A stretch of 64,000 bases of DNA from Aureimonas altamirensis (GTDB lineage Bacteria > Pseudomonadota > Alphaproteobacteria > Rhizobiales > Rhizobiaceae), in contig NZ_BBWQ01000009.1 of NCBI RefSeq assembly GCF_001463885.1, positions 110,812 through 174,811 on the forward strand. Direction: 5' to 3'. The translations under genes were made by a program, and so were the position numbers. The notes beneath the pieces were generated by a model. That model saw only the letters and a list, made by a program, of their open reading frames with translations, did not search any database and was not told the origin of the DNA. This document shows positions 58,719-64,000 of this stretch, piece after piece. The stretch's first letter is position 1. Every line of letters begins with the position of its first letter.

Positions 58719-58787
58719 CCCCTGCTAAGGGAGTATACCGGAGACGGTATCGTGGGTTCGAATCCCATCCTCTCCGCCACGAAAGCC
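58719..58787 (+). repeat. attR core (69-bp direct repeat, tRNA-Ser fragment)
   Basis: Identical to 9784-9852. It holds the 3' part of tRNA-Ser from the anticodon loop on, without the 5' half, so it is not a working tRNA. It marks the right border of the prophage. Confidence 0.97.
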
Positions 58788-58837
58788 TTGAACGAACGCT
58801 TCCCGCTTAGCCTCGCAGCCATTTCGCAATACGCTTC

Positions 58838-58948
58838 GACGCGAAGCGACGAAACGCCACCCGAACATCCCCGCCATTACAGACCGTGACTGCGATCGCC
58901 TCGCGAACGTCGATGCGCCTTCGCTCCAGCTCTCGTCAGACGTATCCT
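58838..58948 (-). pseudogene. Relic of a related integrase 3' end outside attR
   Basis: This segment aligns with 9906-10016, i.e. the bases between attL and int plus the last 20 codons of int. Identity is about 75 percent over the first 48 bases and about 63 percent (38 of 60) over the integrase tail, and it keeps triplet phase. It lies in host DNA beyond attR, so it is probably what remains of an older related element at the same tRNA. Confidence 0.7.
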
Positions 58949-59028
58949 TACTTTTTTGCCACATCGCCGATTCCGAAGCTGCGTCGACTAAGCAGAGACT
59001 GCGGCACGCTGGCGCAGGACAGGGCGGC

Positions 59029-59643
59029 TTAGTATCTAAGCCGCAGTCCCAGCACATTGGCATTCATTGCGCCACGCATATTGCCGAGCGTTCCGTTGGC
59101 ACCGGAACGATGATGCAGACGCCAGAAGGCTTCCACCTCCGGGGTGTCAGCGAAGGAGACGTTCAATTCAGGCCCGAGATAGAATAGAAGCGCGGCGTTT
59201 CCTTCGTAGCGCTCTTCCAGGCGCTGTTCACGGCCGCGGTGCGTACCGGATACTGCACTCAGACCGGCCGTGAAGGACGGAGATATGTTGATCGTGTTGG
59301 CGATCGAGAACCCGTCATAACGAATGACTGGGCCACCCCAAACCTCTCCCGTCACCCCGCCAATCGCCCTTGCTGCGACGCCGACCTCCATACCGACCTG
59401 AACATCATGAGGCCTGTAGAAGTAGCGTTGATAGCCAACTCCGGCGGTGATCCGGTTTTCGTAGGAAACACCGAATGGATTGGCACTGCGGCCCATATTC
59501 TCGTCGGTCAGGACACCGCCGAATCCAAAGATCGCTTCGCCGAATTGATCGGCGTCCGGTGTCTCTGCGCCACGTGAAGAGGTTGGCGCAACAGCGGCAC
59601 ACAGAAACGCTGCCAAGGCAATTCGATGAAGGATATAGGGCAT
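59029..59643 (-). CDS. PagL-like outer-membrane acyloxyacyl hydrolase/lipid A deacylase
   Basis: 204 residues. A signal peptide (IALAAFLCAAVAPTSSRGAE) is followed by alternating beta-strands of a small barrel (ITAGVGYQRYFYR, QVGMEVGVAARAIGG) ending in aromatic RLRY, as outer-membrane proteins do. The C-terminal FWRLHHRSGANGTLGN carries the His-x-Ser core of PagL-type lipid A deacylases. It may trim lipid A at the surface. I chose ATG 59643 at the signal peptide. Confidence 0.75.
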   Translation of the reverse strand: MPYILHRIALAAFLCAAVAPTSSRGAETPDADQFGEAIFGFGGVLTDENMGRSANPFGVSYENRITAGVGYQRYFYRPHDVQVGMEVGVAARAIGGVTGEVWGGPVIRYDGFSIANTINISPSFTAGLSAVSGTHRGREQRLEERYEGNAALLFYLGPELNVSFADTPEVEAFWRLHHRSGANGTLGNMRGAMNANVLGLRLRY

Positions 59644-59797
59644 TATAACGTCACTCGCGGCTTCTTTGGCTGCGCAGTTTAAGCGCCGAGTGTTGACGAA
59701 ATGAGGTGGGCTGTCCCCATCAGGTAAGGGAGGGGGACGATGGAAGGCTCGCACTTTGCCGAACAGGAACACGTCGGCCGCACAACGCGGTCAGCAT

Positions 59798-60655
59798 TCA
59801 GAGATGTTGGCCGAGAAAGCTGCGGATGATCTGCGCTATTTCGTCGGCGTGGGTTTCGAGCGCGAAATGTCCCGCATCCAGCAGGTGGACATGCCCATGG
59901 GGCAGGTCACGCTTGTACGCCTCGGCTCCCGCCGGCAGAAATGCCGGGTCGTGTCGGCCCCAAACCGCCAGAAATGGGGGCTGATGCTTGCGGAAGTAAG
60001 CTTGAAACTCCGGATAGCGCTCCGGGTTCGTGCGGTAGTCTCGAATGAGGTCCAACTGGATCTCTTCCGCGCCAGGCCGTGACATCAGGGCGATGTCGAG
60101 CATGTAGCCGTCAGGGCTCAGCCGTGATGGATCCGCACCCGTCCGGTACTGCCAGTTTTCGATGACGTCCGCCGATAAGGACTGCCGGCAGGCTTCACGG
60201 TTTTCCGGGCTGGGGTCACGCCAGTATGCCTGCCACGCACCCCATTCGTCGCTGAAGCCTTCCATATAGGCGTTGCCGTTCTGGCTGATGAGAGCCGTGA
60301 CGCGTTCAGGATGCGCCGTCGCCAGCCTCAGCCCGACCGGTGCCCCGTAATCGAAGATGTAGAGAGCGTAGCGATGGAGACCGAGAGCTTCTGTAAACTC
60401 ATCGATGACCCTTGCTAGGTTGTCGAACGTGTATCGGAAGCTCTCCCGTGGGGGCGCCTTCGTGTAGCCGAAGCCAGGAAGGTCCGGAGCAATCACCCGG
60501 TAGCGGTCCGCAAGCTGCGGTATGAGGTCCCGGAACATGTGGCTGGATGTCGGAAAGCCGTGAAGAAGCAACAGAACCGGGGCGTCCTTTGCCCCTGCTT
60601 CGCGGTAAAATACGTCCACATCGGCCACGCGTTGGGTCTTGTAGCTGACTGTCAT
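59798..60655 (-). CDS. Alpha/beta hydrolase, haloalkane dehalogenase/epoxide hydrolase-like
   Basis: 285 residues. LLLLHGFPTSSHMFRDLIPQLADRYRVIAPDLPGFGYTKAP (in parts) is the oxyanion-loop HGFPTSS and GFG region. The nucleophile elbow reads IFDYGAPVG, i.e. aspartate, which points to the dehalogenase/epoxide hydrolase branch. The acid is in WGRHDPAF and the histidine in DAGHFALETH. It is divergent from the TetR gene, with an operator between them, so it is probably TetR-controlled. Confidence 0.9.
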   Translation of the reverse strand: MTVSYKTQRVADVDVFYREAGAKDAPVLLLLHGFPTSSHMFRDLIPQLADRYRVIAPDLPGFGYTKAPPRESFRYTFDNLARVIDEFTEALGLHRYALYIFDYGAPVGLRLATAHPERVTALISQNGNAYMEGFSDEWGAWQAYWRDPSPENREACRQSLSADVIENWQYRTGADPSRLSPDGYMLDIALMSRPGAEEIQLDLIRDYRTNPERYPEFQAYFRKHQPPFLAVWGRHDPAFLPAGAEAYKRDLPHGHVHLLDAGHFALETHADEIAQIIRSFLGQHL

Positions 60656-60734
60656 GGTGCTTCTCCAATCGGATCATACGCGTGCATCGCGCTCAAGCGA
60701 CGTCCACGCCGTTTCAAGCCTGACAAAATACTAC

Positions 60735-60744
60735 CGACCGGTCG
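60735..60744. promoter_or_regulatory. TetR-type operator
   Basis: CGACCGGTCG is a perfect palindrome at the centre of TACCGACCGGTCGTTT, in the divergent region between the hydrolase and the TetR gene. ACCGACCGGT-type words are typical TetR operators. Confidence 0.65.
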
Positions 60745-60812
60745 TTTGTAAATAGGCGTCTTGTGTGATAGCTCCGCAGTGGAGTTCGGGCTGTCTACGG
60801 TTGGGTGCACAT

Positions 60813-61373
60813 ATGAAGGTGGCCAAAGAAGATATCGTCGCTGCGGCGCGGGAACTGTTCCGCGAGAAGGGGTATGTCGGCGCCTCTATGCAGGATCTGG
60901 CCACGCGCGTCGGCCTGAAGAAGGCGTCACTCTACATGCGCTTCCCCAACAAGGAGGCTCTGGTTCCGGAGGTTCTCGATCTCACGTTCCGCGAAACCGT
61001 GAACGGGCAGGGCGTCGACGCCGAAGAGTGGAACGTCGCCTATGAAGCTATGATCAGGGTGATCGCCGACAATCTCCTGGATCGGAAACGCTGCGTCGGT
61101 TTGCATCTCGCATACGGGGTGGGCGACGCGACGCCCGTCGCCAAGGAAGCCGTCCGACATTTCTTCCAATCGCTCAGAGATCGCCTGAGCGAAATTCTGG
61201 AAAAGGCGATGTCGCCTGGAACCGCGGCTGTAGTGGCGGCTGACGCTCTTATTCGGCTTGAGGGTGCGACGCTGCTGACGGCCGTCTTCGACGACACGGA
61301 CGCTATGGAGCGAGTCGTCCGCACGATCATCGCGGATGCGATGGAGGCCGCCCGCCGCGGAGCCGGGCATTAG
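60813..61373 (+). CDS. TetR/AcrR family transcriptional regulator
   Basis: 186 residues from ATG 60813. The N-terminal HTH reads DIVAAARELFREKGYVGASMQDLATRVGLKKASLYMRFPNKEAL in the usual TetR order, and the C-terminal ligand domain is all helical. It is divergent from the alpha/beta hydrolase and most likely represses it and itself through the operator at 60735. Confidence 0.93.
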   Translation: MKVAKEDIVAAARELFREKGYVGASMQDLATRVGLKKASLYMRFPNKEALVPEVLDLTFRETVNGQGVDAEEWNVAYEAMIRVIADNLLDRKRCVGLHLAYGVGDATPVAKEAVRHFFQSLRDRLSEILEKAMSPGTAAVVAADALIRLEGATLLTAVFDDTDAMERVVRTIIADAMEAARRGAGH

Positions 61374-61385
61374 CACGGCGGCACG

Positions 61386-62405
61386 TCACGATCGCCTTGC
61401 GACCAGGCCATACCGCTGGCGGTAAAGGTTGGGCGTCAGCCCGGTAAAGCGCTGAAACAGCTTACGGAACGCCGCCGGGTCGCCGTAACCGACAGAAAAG
61501 CCGATCTGATCCACCGTATTGCCGGTCAGTTCCAGAAGCTCACGCGCCTTGGCAATGCGCATCTGCTGCAGATACTCGACCGGGCGCAACCCGGTGGCCT
61601 TTGCAAAGCGGCGCAGGAAGGTGCGCTCGGTCAGGCCGGCCAGGGCCGCCAGTTCGGCCACGGCCGACGGCTCGTCCGCATGGGCGTGGACATGCTGCTG
61701 TACCCGCAGGATCGCTGTGTCGCCATGGTCGAAGCGCGGCACGAACTGGCTGAATGGCCGCTGCGATCGGCGCGGCGGGTCTACCAGCAGAAAACGCGCC
61801 GTGGCCAGCATGATGCTGGGCCCCATCAGCCGTTCCACCAGTGTCAGCCCCAGATCTGTCCATGCGAGGATACCACCCGCCGTCATGATGTCGCCGTCGT
61901 CGATGACCATCTGTTCCTCGGCAAGTTCGACACCCGGAAAACGTTCTGCCAACTGCCGGGCAAAGGCCCAGTGCGTCGTCACCCGGCGGCCGTCGATCAG
62001 CCCGGTTTCCGCCAGCACGAAAGCTCCGGCGCAGACCGAGCAGAGCGTGCTGCCCTCCGCATGGCGCGCATTCATCCAGCTGGCAGCCACCGGCATGGAT
62101 CGCATCTTTTCCGGCATGACGATGCTCGGCGGCGCAATCACATGGGTCAACTGGTGCGGTGTTCCGGCAAGGCTGTCGTATACGCAGTCGATGCCACCGC
62201 CTGCCTCATCCGCCCGCCAGTGCGAGATGCGGACGAAAGGCGCCGGGCGACGCTTTTGCGCTTCAGATTCAGAGCGCGCCACCCATTCATTGGCGATGCG
62301 GAACAGATCGGTCAGCCCATACACAGCGGCAAGCTGGCAATCGGGATAGATCAGAAGACCGATTTCGGCCACAGTCTCTGTTCTCGAGCGAGTTGCCTCC
62401 ACCAT
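61386..62405 (-). CDS. GlxA family AraC-type regulator (DJ-1/PfpI plus AraC HTH)
   Basis: About 339 residues. The N-terminal DJ-1/PfpI-like domain shows IGLLIYPDCQLAAVYGLTDLF and the nucleophile-elbow-like CSVCAGAFVLAETG. The C-terminal double HTH of the AraC family reads LAGLTERTFLRRFAKATGLRPVEYLQQMRI and VGYGDPAAFRKLFQRFTGLTP. It is divergent from the hydrolase at 62525 and may control it. Start ATG 62405, or GTG 62411. Confidence 0.92.
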   Translation of the reverse strand: MVEATRSRTETVAEIGLLIYPDCQLAAVYGLTDLFRIANEWVARSESEAQKRRPAPFVRISHWRADEAGGGIDCVYDSLAGTPHQLTHVIAPPSIVMPEKMRSMPVAASWMNARHAEGSTLCSVCAGAFVLAETGLIDGRRVTTHWAFARQLAERFPGVELAEEQMVIDDGDIMTAGGILAWTDLGLTLVERLMGPSIMLATARFLLVDPPRRSQRPFSQFVPRFDHGDTAILRVQQHVHAHADEPSAVAELAALAGLTERTFLRRFAKATGLRPVEYLQQMRIAKARELLELTGNTVDQIGFSVGYGDPAAFRKLFQRFTGLTPNLYRQRYGLVARRS

Positions 62406-62524
62406 GGCCACATATCTCGTTTGTCAGTTTTGCCTTTAATAATGTCATTTCCGCCAAGCGTCCACCGATCCCGCCGGTCCTATCTTGTCTGCATCGAAGC
62501 GATCTCAACAAAGGAGAATTCAAC

Positions 62525-63355
62525 ATGGCAAAGATCACCACCAGCGACGGAACGAAAATCTTCTACAAGGACTGGGGTCCGAAGGACGCCCAGCCGGTCG
62601 TCTTCCATCATGGCTGGCCGCTGTCGTCGGACGACTGGGATAACCAGATGCTGTTTTTCCTGTCGCAGGGCTATCGCGTGATCGCCCATGACAGGCGCGG
62701 CCATGGCCGCTCCGACCAGACCGACACCGGCAATGAAATGGACACCTACGCCGCCGACGTCGCGGAGTTGGTTGGCGCGCTGGACTTGAAGAACGCCATT
62801 CATATCGGCCATTCGACCGGCGGCGGCGAAGTGGCGCGCTATGTCGCCCGGGCCGAGAACGGCCGTGTTGCAAAGGCGGTGCTGATGGGCGCCGTGCCGC
62901 CGATCATGGTCAAATCCGCCGCCAACCCGGAAGGATTGCCCATCGAAGTGTTCGACGGGTTTCGCGATGCGCTTGTCGCCAACCGGGCACAATTCTTCAT
63001 CGAGGTGCCATCGGGGCCGTTCTATGGCTTCAACCGTCCCGGTGCGGAGGTCAGTCAGGGGCTGATCGACAATTGGTGGCGCCAGGGCATGATGGGCGGG
63101 GCCAAGGCGCATTATGATTGCATCAAGGCTTTCTCCGAAACGGATTTTACCGAAGATCTCCGCGCGATCACGGTGCCCGTGCTGGTGATGCACGGCGAAG
63201 ATGATCAGGTGGTGCCGATCGCCGATTCCGCGCACAAGGCAATCGAGCTGCTGACCAACGGCACGCTGAAGACCTATCCGGGCCTGTCGCACGGCATGTT
63301 CGCCACCCATCCCCAGATCATCAACGCGGATCTGCTGGCGTTCGCACGCGGTTGA
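62525..63355 (+). CDS. Alpha/beta hydrolase, non-heme chloroperoxidase/perhydrolase type
   Basis: 276 residues. The catalytic triad is visible: nucleophile serine in IGHSTGGGE, acid in MHGEDDQVVP, histidine in LSHGMFA; the oxyanion loop is HHGWPLSSDDW. Such enzymes are annotated as chloroperoxidases or arylesterases that form peracids. AAAGGAG lies seven bases before ATG 62525. A signal peptide is absent, so it is cytoplasmic. Confidence 0.93.
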   Translation: MAKITTSDGTKIFYKDWGPKDAQPVVFHHGWPLSSDDWDNQMLFFLSQGYRVIAHDRRGHGRSDQTDTGNEMDTYAADVAELVGALDLKNAIHIGHSTGGGEVARYVARAENGRVAKAVLMGAVPPIMVKSAANPEGLPIEVFDGFRDALVANRAQFFIEVPSGPFYGFNRPGAEVSQGLIDNWWRQGMMGGAKAHYDCIKAFSETDFTEDLRAITVPVLVMHGEDDQVVPIADSAHKAIELLTNGTLKTYPGLSHGMFATHPQIINADLLAFARG

Positions 63356-63434
63356 TTAAGTGGGGAGGGGGCCTTTCAGCCATAACGCATCGCTGACTAT
63401 CGGCGTACGGGAAGGGTAGTTCTTACCAGAAGCT

Positions 63435-63460
63435 GTGCCGGAATCATCGGGTTCCGGCAC
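63435..63460 (+). terminator. Hairpin downstream of the perhydrolase gene
   Basis: A perfect 9-bp stem, GTGCCGGAA and TTCCGGCAC, with an 8-base loop, about 80 bases after the stop. The following bases (GCTTCATC) are not T-rich, so it may be a Rho-assisted or weak terminator. Confidence 0.45.
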
Positions 63461-63477
63461 GCTTCATCTGAAAGAGG

Positions 63478-63549
63478 CTAGATCAGCCCGACAAAGGCCA
63501 TTCCGAGCCCAAGTGCCATACTCAGGAAGATCGTGTGCTGGATCGCCAT
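63478..63549 (-). CDS. Possible 23-residue membrane peptide
   Basis: From ATG 63549 with GGGGG eight bases upstream to TAG 63478-63480. The product is one hydrophobic helix (TIFLSMALGLGMAFVGLI). Very short peptides of this kind are often missed; support is limited to the ribosome site and the pattern. Confidence 0.4.
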   Translation of the reverse strand: MAIQHTIFLSMALGLGMAFVGLI

Positions 63550-64000
63550 GATAATGCCCCCGTTTCGTCACAGCCATTAAGCCTTCAGTAACCCTAAGGT
63601 TCCGATGCCGGGCCGCAATGCGTTCTCCACCCTATGGTTAACCGTGCTGTTGAAAGGGGCTGTCCGCAGTCATATGTGCCACCGACAGTTGCGGCCCTGG
63701 TGTCATGCCTCTGCAATATCAGTGCCTTACAAAAAAGGTTCGACCTCGGCGATTTTCCTGGTTGACGGTTTTGGTAGGTTAGTCCTATAAGCCGGCCATC
63801 GAGACGGCGGCGGCGCCGGGCCGGACTGGTTGGTTCAGGGAACTGGGTTGATTGGTTTGGAAGCATGGCTGGATTGGCTTGGTTAAGCCTAGTTGATCCG
63901 GCTGGGTTTTTGCGCTCTGGCCGTTGGTTTTGGCTTTAAGAGAGTTGCGTTGAGTGGCTTTCGCGGTTTGGCTTTCGGGCTTGACTGAGGCGGTTGACGG
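63550..64000. other. Terminal stretch without a supported gene; last 190 bases G/T-rich
   Basis: No open frame here has a believable product. From about 63810 the forward strand is strongly enriched in G and T with repeated TGG and GGTT words. It may be a promoter or leader region of a gene beyond the window. Confidence 0.5.

Larger units (their letters stand above)
9784..58787. mobile_element. Contractile-tailed (myovirus-type) prophage integrated in tRNA-Ser
   Basis: A 69-bp direct repeat bounds a complete temperate phage genome. The repeat offset is 48,935 bp. Gene order is integrase, leftward recombination genes, repressor/Cro switch, rightward replication genes, structured RNAs, terminase, portal, head, DUF3383-type sheath, tube, frameshifted tail chaperone, tape measure, baseplate, fibres, endolysin and a HicAB-like pair. 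No structural gene is visibly broken, so the prophage may be inducible. Family-level recognition comes from protein motifs and order; I cannot name a reference phage. Confidence 0.95.

Noticed and set aside
26270..59033. A shared 17-bp word (AGGACAGGGCGGCTTAG) near 26270 and near 59017
   Set aside because: One exact 17-mer pair in a 64-kb GC-rich window is plausible by chance, and neither context suggests a functional repeat.
63594..63866. A 90-codon reverse frame near the window end
   Set aside because: No ribosome site and a low-complexity product; it lies in the G/T-rich stretch.

Overview
The window is alphaproteobacterial chromosome, most likely from the Hyphomicrobiales (Rhizobiaceae-like). 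The signs are a high-GC host background, a ModB-ModC-ModE molybdate locus, a DUF982 protein, a class II (B12-dependent) ribonucleotide reductase, a GlxA-type regulator and a phage gene set familiar from rhizobial myoviruses. I see no rRNA operon and no CRISPR array.

Left host flank (1-9783): the end of modB, modC and a short modE-like regulator, then a reverse-strand DUF982 gene. Next is a lower-GC two-gene island (2429-4790). It encodes an NdpA/NA37-like nucleoid-associated protein and, overlapping it, a 447-residue protein with a membrane-anchored C-terminus. The long reverse-strand nrdJ follows, with a good NrdR box and a degenerate second one upstream. The flank ends in a tRNA-Ser(GCU) gene.

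Prophage (about 9784-58787, 48.9 kb): a contractile-tailed temperate phage has integrated into the 3' half of tRNA-Ser. A 69-bp perfect direct repeat (9784-9852 and 58719-58787) marks attL and attR. The leftward early operon holds the integrase, an excisionase-like protein, an HNH nuclease, RecT, a RecE-like nuclease and many tiny proteins. The switch region has a LexA/CI-type repressor, a Cro-like protein, and 17-bp operators at both early promoters. The rightward early operon has DNA-binding proteins, a RuvC-like resolvase, DnaB helicase, an AP2-HNH nuclease and a stand-alone TSCPD protein. A structured-RNA stretch (26288-26612) then carries tRNA-like T-arms, a tRNA-Met and a 101-nt hairpin domain that displays the universal 16S rRNA 790 loop. 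The late operon runs from terminase through head, sheath, tube, tape measure, baseplate, fibres and lysis. Between late genes sit small reverse-strand cargo genes. The late region also holds two anti-CBASS-type elements (an Acb1-like domain fused to the portal, and an Acb2-like protein), a Cas2-like protein and, near attR, a HicAB-like pair.

Right host flank (58788-64000): a diverged copy of the integrase 3' end lies just outside attR, a relic of an earlier related element at the same tRNA. After it come a PagL-like outer-membrane protein, an alpha/beta hydrolase divergent from a TetR regulator with an operator between them, and a GlxA-type AraC regulator divergent from a perhydrolase-type alpha/beta hydrolase.

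The strongest leads for new biology are the 16S-loop-mimicking RNA beside the phage tRNA, the NdpA-plus-membrane-protein island, and the convergent DUF5131/TcmP pair beside the repressor.
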